A DNA stretch of 64,000 nucleotides, from NCBI RefSeq assembly GCF_000176855.2, contig NC_015138.1, positions 1 through 64,000 of the forward strand, in the 5' to 3' direction. The notes below the pieces were generated by a model, which saw only the letters and a list, made by a program, of their open reading frames with translations, had not been told where the DNA came from and ran no database searches. Below, piece after piece: positions 29,746-38,864 of this stretch; position 1 is the first letter of the stretch; the number at the start of each line of letters is the position of its first letter. A program made the position numbers and the translations under genes. This DNA comes from Paracidovorax avenae ATCC 19860 (GTDB lineage: Bacteria; Pseudomonadota; Gammaproteobacteria; Burkholderiales; Burkholderiaceae_C).

Positions 29746-31959
29746 GAGTGGGCCGCACAGGCCCTGCAGTCTTTCGATGCGGTGGTGCAGGCCACCGAGG
29801 GATTCCGCAGCCGCGGCGGGCAGCGGCGCATGGCCGAGCAGGTGGCGCACACGTTCGCGCGGGCGCAGCTCGGCAAGGTGGAAGCCGACGACGGCGACAG
29901 CGCGCCACCGCCGCCTGCGCGTTCCATTGCGGTGGTGCAGGCCGGAACGGGCGTGGGCAAATCGCTGGCCTACAGCGTGCCGGCGATCGCGATGGCGCTG
30001 GCGCGCGGCACGCGCGTGCTGATTTCCACGGCCACCGTGGCGCTGCAGGAGCAGCTGGTGCAGAAGGACCTGCCGGCGCTCGCCGCCCGCATGCCGCAGC
30101 CGTTCCAGTTCGCGCTCGCCAAGGGGCGCGGCCGCTATGTGTGCAAGCTCAAGCTCGAGCGCCTGGCCGGTACGGGCGAATCGGGCGACGAGGGGCCCGA
30201 GGACGACCTGTTCGCCGAGGAAGAGGCGGCGGCCCGCGCCGCGCGCCCGCGCCACGAGACCGAGGCGCGCATGAAGTTCTACGCCACCATGGCCGACGTG
30301 CTCGCACGCGGCGCGTGGGACGGCGACCGCGACACGCTCGAGTCCCCGCCCGAGCCCGAGGTCTGGAGCCCGGTGGCGGCGGAGGCCAGTTCCTGCACCG
30401 GCAAGCATTGCCCGGCCTTCAGCCAGTGCACCTACTACGACCGTCGCAAGGCCCTGGTGGCCGCGCAGGTGATCGTGGCCAACCACGACCTGCTGCTGTC
30501 CTCGCTCGGCGCACGGCTGCTGCCCGAGCTGGACAACTGCCTGCTCGTGGTGGATGAAGCCCACCATCTGCCCTCCACCGCGCTCGACCAGTTCGCGTGC
30601 GAGGCGGACCTGAGCCGGCTGACCTGGATCGACAAGCTCGCGAGCCGCGCGCTGCGCATCGGCACGCTGATGGAAGTCGAGGAAGTGGCGGACATCCCCA
30701 ACCACTCCGCCCGGCTGCGCACCGCGCTGCAGGATGCGGCGCGCCTGGTCATGGACGTGTACGGTGACGAGTTGCGCGCGCCGCGGCCCGCCTGGGGCGG
30801 AGGGCGTACCGCATCCGCCCAGTCCTCCCGCGTTCCCGCGGCCGCGGCGCCCACGCGCGCACGCGTTGCGGGCGGCGCGCTACCGGCAACGCTGGTGGAG
30901 CCTTTCAGCCAGGTGGCGCACCATGCGGCGGGCTTTCTCGACGCGCTGCGCGCCATCGCCAAGGCGCTGCGCTCGGAAATGCGCGACAAGCCCGACGAAG
31001 CGCGGCGCCTGTCCACGCTCTATGCGCAGATCGGCGCGCTCGCGCCGCGCCTGGAGGGTGTGCACGATACCGCCCAGTTGCTGCTGCAGGACGCTCCGGA
31101 GGGGGCCGTTCCGGCAGCCAAGTGGTTCACTCTGGCGGTGGATGGCGATTTCATCGTCGTCAAGGCACATGCCAGTCCGGTGCTGCCGGGCAATACGCTG
31201 CGCAACCACCTGTGGTCGGCGGTGCGCGGGGCCGTGCTCACCTCGGCCACGCTCACGAGCTGCGGTCAGTTCGATTTCTTCCTGCGCGAGGCCGGCCTGC
31301 ACGGCGACGACGCGGTGACCACCCTGGAGGTGCCCAGCCCCTTCGACTACGCGCTGCAGGGTACGCTCGTCGCCACCGAGACGCAGGCCGATCCACGGCA
31401 GGCGGCCGACTACACCGCCGAAATGGTGGACGCGCTGCTGAGCGACCTGGCCATGGTCGAGGCCGGCGCGCTGGTGCTGTTCACCTCCCGAGACCAGATG
31501 CGGCAGGCCGTGGATGCGCTGCCCACCGCCATGCGCAGCACGGTGCTGGTGCAGACGCACATGCCGCGTTCCCAGCTGCTGGCACGGCACCGCGAGCGCG
31601 TGGCGACGGGCGAGCCGTCGATCATCTTCGGCATGCAATCCTTCGGCGAGGGGCTGGACCTGCCCGGGGCGCTCTGCGAATCGCTCTTCATCACCAAGCT
31701 GCCCTTCGCGCCGCCGGACGACCCGGTGGGCGAGGCGCGCGCCGAGTGGCTGCGCGGTGCGGGGCGCGACCCGTTCAGCGAACTCGTGGTGCCCGCCACG
31801 GCCATCCGGCTCGCGCAGTGGGTGGGACGCGCCATCCGCACCGAGGAAGACCGCGCCCACGTCTATTGCTACGACAAGCGCCTGGTGCGCACGGCCTACG
31901 GCCAGCGGCTGCTCAAGGGCCTGCCGCCCTTCACGCTGCAGCGCCGCACTGCGGCGTAG
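29734..31959 (+). CDS. dinG: ATP-dependent DNA helicase DinG
   Basis: The 741-residue 5'-3' SF2 helicase is related to XPD and resolves R-loops and other structures during the SOS response. Walker A AGTGVGKSLAYS lies near residue 70. Four cysteines for the 4Fe-4S cluster are seen as YVCKLK near 137 and SCTGKHCPAFSQC near 220-233. VVDEAHHLPS is near 272, and QSFGEGLDLPGALCESL near 638 belongs to the second helicase domain. An insert around 350-380 is Ala/Pro/Arg-rich. Gene start and SOS box overlap. Confidence 0.95.
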   Translation: MSQQEWAAQALQSFDAVVQATEGFRSRGGQRRMAEQVAHTFARAQLGKVEADDGDSAPPPPARSIAVVQAGTGVGKSLAYSVPAIAMALARGTRVLISTATVALQEQLVQKDLPALAARMPQPFQFALAKGRGRYVCKLKLERLAGTGESGDEGPEDDLFAEEEAAARAARPRHETEARMKFYATMADVLARGAWDGDRDTLESPPEPEVWSPVAAEASSCTGKHCPAFSQCTYYDRRKALVAAQVIVANHDLLLSSLGARLLPELDNCLLVVDEAHHLPSTALDQFACEADLSRLTWIDKLASRALRIGTLMEVEEVADIPNHSARLRTALQDAARLVMDVYGDELRAPRPAWGGGRTASAQSSRVPAAAAPTRARVAGGALPATLVEPFSQVAHHAAGFLDALRAIAKALRSEMRDKPDEARRLSTLYAQIGALAPRLEGVHDTAQLLLQDAPEGAVPAAKWFTLAVDGDFIVVKAHASPVLPGNTLRNHLWSAVRGAVLTSATLTSCGQFDFFLREAGLHGDDAVTTLEVPSPFDYALQGTLVATETQADPRQAADYTAEMVDALLSDLAMVEAGALVLFTSRDQMRQAVDALPTAMRSTVLVQTHMPRSQLLARHRERVATGEPSIIFGMQSFGEGLDLPGALCESLFITKLPFAPPDDPVGEARAEWLRGAGRDPFSELVVPATAIRLAQWVGRAIRTEEDRAHVYCYDKRLVRTAYGQRLLKGLPPFTLQRRTAA

Positions 31960-31960
31960 C

Positions 31961-31994
31961 GCGCCCTGGCGCACTCCTTGCGGCATCAGGGCGC
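31961..31994 (+). other. Hairpin after dinG, no U-run
   Basis: GCGCCCTG (31961-31968) pairs with CAGGGCGC (31987-31994). No U-tract follows, so its role as a terminator is doubtful. The rest of the gap to 32139 has no gene but includes a CCTACAGTGGGTT motif at 32074-32086 that recurs upstream of pagL. Confidence 0.4.
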
Positions 31995-32139
31995 TGGTGA
32001 ACAGGCGCCGCGGTGTCGGACGCACCCGACAGCCAGGCGGCGGCAGGGCCGACCCTGGCAGGACTGCATGCGGCCTACAGTGGGTTTTCCACACCGGGCC
32101 GCCGCGCGCCCGGCCACGCACCCCACCGGAGGCTCTCCC

Positions 32140-32637
32140 ATGACCCAGGATTCCCCCCAGACCACGCTCTGGAAGCTGATCAAGGACATCCGCTTCGGCA
32201 TGCTCACGCACCGTTCCGCCACGGGACAGCTGCATGCGCATCCGCTGACCACGCAGAACAAGGACATCGACGAGCACTCGGAGCTGTACTTCTTCATCCC
32301 GCACGACGGCGAGCTCGCGCAGCGCCTTAAGGCCGATGCCCAAGTGAATGTGACCTACGCCAACCCCGAGAAGGACAGTTACGTGTCCCTGTCCGGCACG
32401 GCCGGCTTCATCGAGGACAAGGCCCGCAAGGAGGCGCTGTGGTCGCCCGCGGCCAAGGCCTGGTTCCCGCAGGGGATCGACGACCCCAACCTGGCGCTGC
32501 TGGTGATCCGCATCCAGCACGCCGAGTACTGGGACGTAAAGGAGAGCAAGATGACCCAGCTCTTCAAGATGGCCAAGGCGGCCGTCACCGGCAACCCGCC
32601 GAACATGGGAGAGCACAGGGAACTGTCGCTGTCCTGA
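32140..32637 (+). CDS. General stress protein, pyridoxamine 5'-phosphate oxidase fold
   Basis: The 165-residue protein has the split-barrel FMN-binding fold of the general stress protein 26 group: LWKLIKDIRFGMLTHRS near residue 10, LYFFIPHDGELAQRL near 48 and SLSGTAGFIEDKARKEALW near 84. It probably binds a flavin; the substrate is unknown. The ATG at 32140 follows GGAGG. It is followed by another small, stress-type gene. Confidence 0.85.
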   Translation: MTQDSPQTTLWKLIKDIRFGMLTHRSATGQLHAHPLTTQNKDIDEHSELYFFIPHDGELAQRLKADAQVNVTYANPEKDSYVSLSGTAGFIEDKARKEALWSPAAKAWFPQGIDDPNLALLVIRIQHAEYWDVKESKMTQLFKMAKAAVTGNPPNMGEHRELSLS

Positions 32638-32717
32638 CCTGCCGGCCCGCCGCCCGCGGCGGTGCCTTTCGCGCTGCCGTTTTTCCGTTCCCTGAAAACA
32701 CTGGAAGGAGACACACC

Positions 32718-32927
32718 ATGTCCGACAAGCAGCAGCCCGGCACGGGCAAGGTCGAGAACGACCACAACCAGCAAGGCCACCAGGAACCCACGCAGCGCAA
32801 CGAAAGCCAGCGCACGCCGCAGAGCCGCCACGACCGCGATGCGCACGTGGGCAGCGGCAACCAGGTGCAGTCGCGCCAGGGCGGTGGCGGCCCCTCCACC
32901 GGGGGCGGCGGCCGCGGGGCGGGCTGA
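32718..32927 (+). CDS. Small disordered hydrophilic protein
   Basis: The 69-residue product is rich in Gln, Asn, Arg, His and Gly, ending in a Gly-rich tail, with no hydrophobic core. AAGGAG precedes the ATG at a good distance, which supports expression. No family is recognised; composition resembles small stress-induced proteins. Confidence 0.6.
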   Translation: MSDKQQPGTGKVENDHNQQGHQEPTQRNESQRTPQSRHDRDAHVGSGNQVQSRQGGGGPSTGGGGRGAG

Positions 32928-32971
32928 CAGCCCCACCCTGGTCGGGAAACCGGAAGGGCGACAATCGCCCC

Positions 32972-33640
32972 ATGCCTTCTTCCCGCATCGCCGTCATCGA
33001 TTTCGAAACCACCGGCATGACGCCCTCGCAGGGCGCGCGGGCCACCGAGGTGGCCATCGTGCTCATGGAAGAGGGCCGGCCCGTGGACCGGTTCCAGAGC
33101 CTCATGAAGACCGGGGCCTGGCTGCCCCCGTTCATCGTCCAGCTCACGGGCATCACGCCCGCCATGCTGGACACCGCGCCCCCGGCCGAGTCGGTGATGC
33201 GCGAGGCCGCGCGCTTCGTGGGCGATGCGCCCATGGTGGCGCACAACGCTTCGTTCGACAGCCGCTTCTGGGCGGCGGAACTGGCCCGTGCGGATCTGCC
33301 CTCGCCCCATGCCTTCGCCTGCACGGTGTTGCTGTCCCGGCGCCTGTATCCCGAAGCGACGAGCCATCAATTGGGCCGCATCGTCGCGCACCTGGGCCTG
33401 CCGCCCGCTGCCCGCGCCCACCGTGCGCTGGCGGATGCGGAAATGGCTGCGGCGCTGCTGGGGCGCATGCAGCATGACCTGCGCACCCGCTACGGCATCG
33501 CCGATCCCGGCCATGCGCTGCTCGCATCGCTGCAGCGTTGCGCACGCAAGGGAATGGACAAGCTGCTCGCGCGGCATGCCATGGGTGGAGACCTGTGGCG
33601 GGACACAGGCCACTGCGAGCCGGCGGCTTCGCTTCCCTGA
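32972..33640 (+). CDS. DEDDh 3'-5' exonuclease, DnaQ-like
   Basis: The 222-residue protein carries the DEDDh exonuclease motifs: DFETTG near residue 10 (D, E), HNASFDSRFW near 90 (D), and HRALADAEM near 150 (H, D). It resembles stand-alone PolC/DnaQ-type exonuclease proteins rather than the polymerase III epsilon subunit. It would remove nucleotides from DNA or RNA 3' ends. It converges on the MocR gene. Confidence 0.88.
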   Translation: MPSSRIAVIDFETTGMTPSQGARATEVAIVLMEEGRPVDRFQSLMKTGAWLPPFIVQLTGITPAMLDTAPPAESVMREAARFVGDAPMVAHNASFDSRFWAAELARADLPSPHAFACTVLLSRRLYPEATSHQLGRIVAHLGLPPAARAHRALADAEMAAALLGRMQHDLRTRYGIADPGHALLASLQRCARKGMDKLLARHAMGGDLWRDTGHCEPAASLP

Positions 33641-33673
33641 AGGCCTGCGCCGGCTCCCGCACGGCACCACCTG

Positions 33674-35002
33674 TCAAAACACCGCCCTGGCCGCAACGGG
33701 CGCCAGGGCATCGGCCAGATCGCGCGCCAGGGGCCCGACTTCCGGACCTGCGAGATCACCCAGGCTGATGCGTACCGCCGGGCCGCTGGCGATGCGGAAA
33801 GGCGCCCCCGCCTGCACCGCCCAGCCCCGGGCCGCCAGCGCGGACAGCACGGCGCTTTCGTCGCGCACCGGAATCCACAGGTGCAGGCCCTCGCCGGCCG
33901 TGGCCGCGGTGGCCACCGGATCTGCCGGTTGCGACCGCAAGGCGAACTCCAGCGCCTGCCGCCGCCGCGCATAGGCCTGGGCTGCCTGGGCGAGCTGGCC
34001 CGAGCGCAGCGCTTCCCGCCAGAGCCGGGCAGCCAGTGCCTGGAGCAGCCGGCTGACCCATCGCGCACCTGCGGCCTGCTGCGCACGCATGGCATCGATG
34101 AGCCCCGGTGTGCCCGCCGCGAGCGCCACGCGCACGTCCGGACCGAGGAACTTGCCCACCGAAAGGACGTAGAGCCAGAGCGGGGGCAGGGCGGCCGCCG
34201 GGGCCAGCGGCTCCTGGCTGAGGGGCCCCCAGTGGTCGTCCAGGATGCACAGCAGGTGGGGATGGCCTTGCAGGGCACGGCGCAGGGCCTTCCACCGCGC
34301 CTCGGAGATCGCGCAGCCGGTGGGATTGTGGGCGCGCGGCGTAAGCACCAGGGCGGCGCAGCCGTCCAGGCATTCGGCAGATGGCACCTGCACGCCCTGT
34401 GCATCCACCGGCAGGGGTACCGCCTTGAGCCGCAACGCATGCAGCAGCGCGGCCATCGGGGGCCAGCAGGGATCTTCGACCGCGACGCGGTCGCCAGGGC
34501 GCGCATGGTGGCGCAGGGCGGCTTCCACGGCATCCAGCGTGCCCGAAAAAACGCCCGTGGCCTCGTGGGGCAGCCCCTGGCTGTCCAGCCACTCCAGCGC
34601 CATTTCGCGCCAGATCGGTACTTCGGTGGGCCCGTCATAGCCAGGGCCTGCATCCAGTTGCAGGTTCTGCCAGTCGTTGGAGGGAAGCTGCGGCAGAAGG
34701 GCACGATCCCCACGGCCGCCAGCGAGATCACGCAGCCCGGTGGGCAGCGCCACCGCCTCGGCCACCGCGGGGCGGGCCGGGGCCACGCGCGTGCCGCGGC
34801 GGCCATCGGTCACCAGCCGGCCGGCGTCGCGCAGGCGCGCATAGGCAGCGGCCACGGTGTTCGGATTCACGCCCAGCTGCAAGGCCAGCACACGCACTGC
34901 GGGCAGCGCATCCCCGCACGACAGCGCTCCGGAGCGCAGGTGGGCTGCGATGCTGTCCGCAATTTCCGATGCCGACGATCCATCGAAATTCATTGTCTTC
35001 AT
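33674..35002 (-). CDS. MocR-type regulator (GntR HTH fused to aminotransferase fold)
   Basis: The 442-residue protein joins a GntR winged helix (SAAHLRSG, LGVNPNTVAAAYARL near residues 50-65) to a fold-type I aminotransferase domain. The PLP lysine is likely in SVGKFLGPD near residue 281. MocR proteins use PLP as a sensor and control genes for vitamin B6, GABA or related metabolism. The start at 35002 has a second ATG three codons in. A long dyad lies directly upstream. No obvious divergent target gene is present, so autoregulation is the simplest idea. Confidence 0.88.
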   Translation of the reverse strand: MKTMNFDGSSASEIADSIAAHLRSGALSCGDALPAVRVLALQLGVNPNTVAAAYARLRDAGRLVTDGRRGTRVAPARPAVAEAVALPTGLRDLAGGRGDRALLPQLPSNDWQNLQLDAGPGYDGPTEVPIWREMALEWLDSQGLPHEATGVFSGTLDAVEAALRHHARPGDRVAVEDPCWPPMAALLHALRLKAVPLPVDAQGVQVPSAECLDGCAALVLTPRAHNPTGCAISEARWKALRRALQGHPHLLCILDDHWGPLSQEPLAPAAALPPLWLYVLSVGKFLGPDVRVALAAGTPGLIDAMRAQQAAGARWVSRLLQALAARLWREALRSGQLAQAAQAYARRRQALEFALRSQPADPVATAATAGEGLHLWIPVRDESAVLSALAARGWAVQAGAPFRIASGPAVRISLGDLAGPEVGPLARDLADALAPVAARAVF

Positions 35003-35016
35003 ACATTCATTTTAAT

Positions 35017-35047
35017 GTACTAATACAAATATCCTTTGTATGAGTAC
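35017..35047 (-). promoter_or_regulatory. 13-bp dyad operator upstream of the MocR gene
   Basis: GTACTAATACAAA (35017-35029) and TTTGTATGAGTAC (35035-35047) form an inverted repeat with one mismatch in 13 and a 5-bp centre. It lies 15 bp upstream of the MocR start in an AT-rich patch and is a good candidate for the regulator's own binding site. Confidence 0.65.
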
Positions 35048-35135
35048 AGGAAGTTCAACCCATCCGAAGAGGGGGTTGCTTACTTGCAGAACCTGGAAAA
35101 AATTCCGTCGAAAACACTGCGAAAAATGGGGAAGG

Positions 35136-35162
35136 GAAGAAAAAAGACCCCGGAAACCGGGG
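35136..35162 (-). terminator. Terminator of the SnoaL-like gene
   Basis: On the minus strand CCCCGG, loop TTT, CCGGGG is followed by TC and six T. It ends the minus-strand gene at 35212 before the MocR promoter region. No gene is supported in 35048-35211; two small plus-strand readings there lack any protein-like signal. Confidence 0.8.
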
Positions 35163-35211
35163 CCATGGCGTGGCGGGAGGAAAGGGACGGCACGCAGGAG
35201 CCGGCCGGCGT

Positions 35212-35622
35212 TCACGCCGGATCGGGCGCATATTTGTCGCCCACCTGTTCACGCAGGGGGTGCGTGTCGTAGACGATGTGCATCTCCTGGATTTCGGCGC
35301 TGCCTTCGGTAAAACGAAAGATGTCCACGCAGGTGAAATGGACGATCCGGCCGTCGTTCAGCGTCCAGTCGTACCGGAAGTAGGCGGCCACGCGCACCAG
35401 GCCCGCCTCGGGCTCGGCTGAGACCAGCAGGTCGATCGGCGTGATCACGCTGGCGGCCGAGGATGCGGCGAGCTTCCTGAAGAATTCGCGGGCCCGCATG
35501 GTCCCCAGGAACGGCGAATGCACGAGGCCCTCGCTTTCGAAACAGGCGATCAGGCCTTCGGTGTCTCCCGCATGCAGGCGGGAGAGGTAGGTTTTCACGG
35601 TGGCAAGCTGGAGCTGGGTCAT
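35212..35622 (-). CDS. SnoaL-like/NTF2-fold protein
   Basis: The 136-residue protein has the SnoaL/NTF2-like cone fold pattern: YLSRLHAGDTEGLIACFE near residue 12, HSPFLGTMRAREFF near 36, and VHFTCVDIFRFTEGSAEIQEMHIVYD near 92-117. Such proteins act as isomerases, hydrolases or binding proteins; no specific reaction can be assigned. It diverges from a LysR regulator, which probably controls it. Confidence 0.75.
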   Translation of the reverse strand: MTQLQLATVKTYLSRLHAGDTEGLIACFESEGLVHSPFLGTMRAREFFRKLAASSAASVITPIDLLVSAEPEAGLVRVAAYFRYDWTLNDGRIVHFTCVDIFRFTEGSAEIQEMHIVYDTHPLREQVGDKYAPDPA

Positions 35623-35632
35623 CGGAGGGCCT

Positions 35633-35652
35633 TTGCTGGGCGAAAGAAGCAA
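35633..35652. promoter_or_regulatory. LysR-type dyad between the SnoaL-like and lysR genes
   Basis: TTGCT (35633-35637) and AGCAA (35648-35652) form a dyad with a 10-bp centre in the 105-bp divergent region, close to the T-N11-A form bound by LysR regulators. It is a candidate site only. Confidence 0.4.
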
Positions 35653-35727
35653 TCGAGAAAGGACATGCGTCCCGCAGCATCTCCCTCCGCCGCCGCACAG
35701 GCAAGCGCTGCCGTGCCGGATATATAA

Positions 35728-36678
35728 ATGGCGTTGATGTATCTGCCCCACCTTGCCTACCTTCGCGCGCTCATCGAGCACGGCTCGTTCGCTGCCGCGG
35801 CACGCGCCTGCGGCGTCTCCCAGCCGGCCGTCAGCCACGGCATGCGCATGCTGCAGGCCCGGTTCGACGCGCCGCTGCTGGTGCGTGAAGGCCGCCGCCG
35901 CGTGCCCACGGAGCTGGCGCTGCGGGTGGCCGCGGAATCGCGTTCCCTGGCCGAGGGCATCGATGCCCTGGTTCCCGGCGGGGCAGGTCCGGCCTCAGGC
36001 AACCCGCGGGTGCTGCGTGCCGGCCTGACGCCATCGGCCGCGCTGGTGTGCGGCCCGCTGCTGTACGCAGGCTGGTGCGAAGGCCGTCCCCGCCGCTCGC
36101 TGGAAATGGTCTGCGCCGATGAAGGCCGCCTGCTGGCGAATCTCGTGGAAGGCACGGTCGATTGCGCCATCGCGCCACGCCCCCGGGGATTCGCGCACCA
36201 CGGCGTGGTGCAGCAGCGGCTGTACGCGCTGCGCCCGCAGGCCTACGCGCGGCGCGGCCACCCGCTGGCCGGCGCCCGGTCGCTGGAGGCACTGCGGGGT
36301 GCGGCCTGGGCGCGCGTGGAACCCAGCGTGAGCGGGCCCGTGGACGTGCTGGCGGAAGCCTACCGCGTGCGCCGGATGCGACCGCCGCGCGTGGCCGCGC
36401 ACTGCCCGGACTTTGCAAGCATGCTGCGGCTGGTGGCGCAGTGCGACCTGCTGGCGGTGGTGCCGCATCCCGCGCTGCTGGGAGCGGAAGCTCGCGCCCT
36501 GGTGCCGCTGGCGCTGCAGGAATCTTTCCCGCTCTACGACATGTGGCTGTTCGAGCCGGCACGCCGGCCATCCAAGCTGTCGCCCCATCTGGTGCGGCAA
36601 CTGCTGGCGCTCGGAGATACGCCAGCGGACACTGGCGGACCGGCAGGGCAGGGCCGTCCCGCATCGGGAGCCGGCTGA
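35728..36678 (+). CDS. LysR family transcriptional regulator
   Basis: The 316-residue protein begins with the LysR winged helix: LAYLRALIEHGSFAAAARAC and SQPAVSHGMRMLQARF within residues 8-48. A periplasmic-binding-protein-like effector domain follows to about residue 295. The ligand is unknown. It diverges from the SnoaL-like gene, the usual LysR-target arrangement. The start could be the ATG at 35728 or nine bases later. Confidence 0.9.
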   Translation: MALMYLPHLAYLRALIEHGSFAAAARACGVSQPAVSHGMRMLQARFDAPLLVREGRRRVPTELALRVAAESRSLAEGIDALVPGGAGPASGNPRVLRAGLTPSAALVCGPLLYAGWCEGRPRRSLEMVCADEGRLLANLVEGTVDCAIAPRPRGFAHHGVVQQRLYALRPQAYARRGHPLAGARSLEALRGAAWARVEPSVSGPVDVLAEAYRVRRMRPPRVAAHCPDFASMLRLVAQCDLLAVVPHPALLGAEARALVPLALQESFPLYDMWLFEPARRPSKLSPHLVRQLLALGDTPADTGGPAGQGRPASGAG

Positions 36679-36720
36679 CGTCCCGGGCATGCGCCGGGCC
36701 ACCGAGTTTCCTGCACGGGC

Positions 36721-36750
36721 TTTACTGCTGCGCGATGCCTGTGCTAGCAT
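36721..36750 (+). promoter_or_regulatory. Candidate promoter of the leuA leader
   Basis: TTTACT (36721-36726), an 18-bp spacer and TAGCAT (36745-36750) form a plausible sigma-70 promoter 22 bp before the leader peptide ATG. It is judged by eye and moderate in quality. Confidence 0.45.
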
Positions 36751-36771
36751 GAACGCTCAATCCCGCACACC

Positions 36772-36861
36772 ATGCAACGCAGCCGCATCCTATCCACCCT
36801 AGCTCTAGGCCTAGTGCCTGGCCGGGGTCTGCCTGCGTTCGCCATCCCCGTTGCCCGCTGA
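36772..36861 (+). CDS. leuL: leuA leader peptide with rare CTA leucine codons
   Basis: A 29-residue reading frame contains the stretch ILSTLALGLV (codons 6-15), in which all four leucines are CTA (36790, 36799, 36805, 36811). CTA is very rare in this GC-rich genome, where CTG dominates, and the E. coli leu leader likewise uses four rare CUA codons. It lies 205 bp before leuA. A stalled ribosome here when leucyl-tRNA is low would alter the folding of the downstream leader. The codon pattern is seen directly; regulation is inferred. Confidence 0.75.
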   Translation: MQRSRILSTLALGLVPGRGLPAFAIPVAR

Positions 36862-36921
36862 TCCGGCCCCGTGCCGCCAGTCCGCGCAACACCGACCTTC
36901 CCCTGACCCCGGCCCACGAAC

Positions 36922-36946
36922 CAGCCTCCACCCGCGTGGAGGGCTG
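36922..36946 (+). other. Leader hairpin between leuL and leuA
   Basis: CAGCCTCCAC (36922-36931), loop CCGC, and GTGGAGGGCTG (36936-36946) form a 10-bp stem with one bulged G. A TCTTTTCC stretch follows about 20 bases later, so it is not a textbook terminator. It may be one arm of an attenuator whose alternative pairing I could not settle. The remainder of 36862-37066 shows no gene. Confidence 0.5.
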
Positions 36947-37066
36947 CAGGGAATGTCGCTCCGTCTTTTCCTTTCGTTGATTTGATCGCGCCGTGGCGGC
37001 CGTTGCCGTCCACCTTGCCCTCGCGGCGATGCCGGCCCGGCGCGATACCGTTTCGTGGAGCCCATC

Positions 37067-38782
37067 ATGATGATCGCCAAGCCCGCCACCAAGTACCAAC
37101 CCACCGCCATCGCCTCCCTGCCGGACCGCACCTGGCCGTCCCGTTCCATCACGCGGGCGCCGATCTGGCTCTCCACCGACCTGCGCGACGGCAACCAGGC
37201 GCTCTTCGAGCCGATGAACGGCGAGCGCAAGATGCGGCTTTTCGAGGAACTCGTGCGCATCGGCTTCAAGGAGATCGAGGTGGGCTTTCCGGCCGCTTCG
37301 CAGACGGATTTCGACTTCGTACGCCGCCTCATCGAGGAAAACCGCATTCCCGACGACGTGACCATCATGGTCATGACCCAGTCGCGCGAGGACCTGATCG
37401 AGCGCACGGTACAGGCCCTGCAGGGCGCGCCGCGCGCCATCGTGCACCTCTACAACGCCACGGCCCCGGCCTGGCGCCGCATCGTGTTCGGCATGAACGT
37501 GTCGCAGGTGATGGCATTCATCGAGCACCACGTGTCGCTCATCAAGCGCCTCACCGATGCACAACCCGCCACGGCCTGGACGCTGCAGTATTCCCCCGAG
37601 ACGTTCAGCGCCACCGAGCCCGAGGTGTCGCTGCGTGCCTGCCAGACGGCGATCACGGCCTGGAACGCCGGCCCGGGCCGGCCCATCATCATCAACCTGC
37701 CGACCACGGTGGAGAACGCCACGCCGAACGTGTTCGCAGACCAGATCGAATGGATGCACCGCCGCCTCGCTCCGCGTGAGCACATCGTGCTTTCCGTGCA
37801 CCCGCACAACGACCGCGGCACGGGCGTGGCCGCGGCCGAGCTGGCGATGATGGCCGGCGCCGACCGCGTGGAAGGCTGCCTGTTCGGCAACGGCGAGCGC
37901 TGCGGCAACGTGGACATCGTGACGCTCGCGCTCAACATGTACACGCAGGGTGTGCACCCGAACCTCGACTTCTCCGACATCACGCACGTGGCGCGCGTGG
38001 CCGAGGAATGCACGTCGCTGCCGGTGCATCCGCGCCATCCCTATGCGGGCGACCTCGTCTTCACCGCGTTCTCGGGCTCGCACCAGGACGCGATCAAGAA
38101 GGGCTTCGCGGCCCAGGACCCGGCGGGCCTCTGGGAAGTGCCCTACCTCCCGATCGATCCGGCGGACCTCGGCCGCACCTACGACAGCGTGATCCGCGTG
38201 AACAGCCAGTCGGGCAAGGGCGGCATCGCCTTCCTGCTGGAGCGCGAGCGCGGCGTGGTGATGCCGCGCCGCCTGCAGGTGGAGTTCAGTGCCGTGGTGC
38301 AGCGCGCCACGGACACGAGCGAGGGCGAGATGGACGGCGATGCTCTCTGGAGCCTGTTCTCGCAGACCTACATCGCGGCGCCCGCGCAGGGCACGCCCGG
38401 CGCGCTCACGCTGCACGGCCAGCGCCTCGATGAAGACGGGCAGGGCATCGCGCTGGACGTGACCATCGACGGCGTGCGCCAGACGCTGCAGGGGCGCGGC
38501 AACGGGCCGATCGACGCGACGGTGGATGCGCTCGGCCTGCCGATGCGCGTGGACCATTACGAGGAACGCGCCACGGGCGCCGGCGCGGGCGCCCAGGCCC
38601 TGGCCATCGTCGAGGCCGCACTCGAGGGCGTGCCGGGCGCCACCTTCGGCGTCGGGCTGGACCACAGCATCGTCAATGCATCGGTGCAGGCCGTGGTGGC
38701 GGTGGCCAACCGGCTGATCGCGCGGCGCGGTGCAGCAGCCCAGGCGCCCGCGGTGCGCGAGCCCGCCGGCACTGATTTCTGA
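37067..38782 (+). CDS. leuA: 2-isopropylmalate synthase
   Basis: The 571-residue enzyme condenses acetyl-CoA with 2-oxoisovalerate, the first step of leucine synthesis. It is the long LeuA type. The metal-binding [11 protein letters not shown] lies near residue 36, the HxH motif [11 protein letters not shown] near 244, and [11 protein letters not shown] near 275. A C-terminal LeuA regulatory domain (about 430-560) allows feedback by leucine. The ATG at 37067 follows GGAG by six bases; GTG at 37055 is an alternative. Leader peptide leuL precedes it. Confidence 0.96.
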   Translation: MMIAKPATKYQPTAIASLPDRTWPSRSITRAPIWLSTDLRDGNQALFEPMNGERKMRLFEELVRIGFKEIEVGFPAASQTDFDFVRRLIEENRIPDDVTIMVMTQSREDLIERTVQALQGAPRAIVHLYNATAPAWRRIVFGMNVSQVMAFIEHHVSLIKRLTDAQPATAWTLQYSPETFSATEPEVSLRACQTAITAWNAGPGRPIIINLPTTVENATPNVFADQIEWMHRRLAPREHIVLSVHPHNDRGTGVAAAELAMMAGADRVEGCLFGNGERCGNVDIVTLALNMYTQGVHPNLDFSDITHVARVAEECTSLPVHPRHPYAGDLVFTAFSGSHQDAIKKGFAAQDPAGLWEVPYLPIDPADLGRTYDSVIRVNSQSGKGGIAFLLERERGVVMPRRLQVEFSAVVQRATDTSEGEMDGDALWSLFSQTYIAAPAQGTPGALTLHGQRLDEDGQGIALDVTIDGVRQTLQGRGNGPIDATVDALGLPMRVDHYEERATGAGAGAQALAIVEAALEGVPGATFGVGLDHSIVNASVQAVVAVANRLIARRGAAAQAPAVREPAGTDF

Positions 38783-38864
38783 CGCCCCGGCCCCAGCCAC
38801 CGCTTCCAGGAGAAAAACCTTCCGAAACGGTGGCCGGTCCATGCTTGGGTTAATCTGCGGCGCC

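Noticed and set aside
35036..35312. Two small plus-strand reading frames after the MocR dyad
   Set aside because: They run through a terminator and the 3' end of the SnoaL-like gene and lack family or codon signal.
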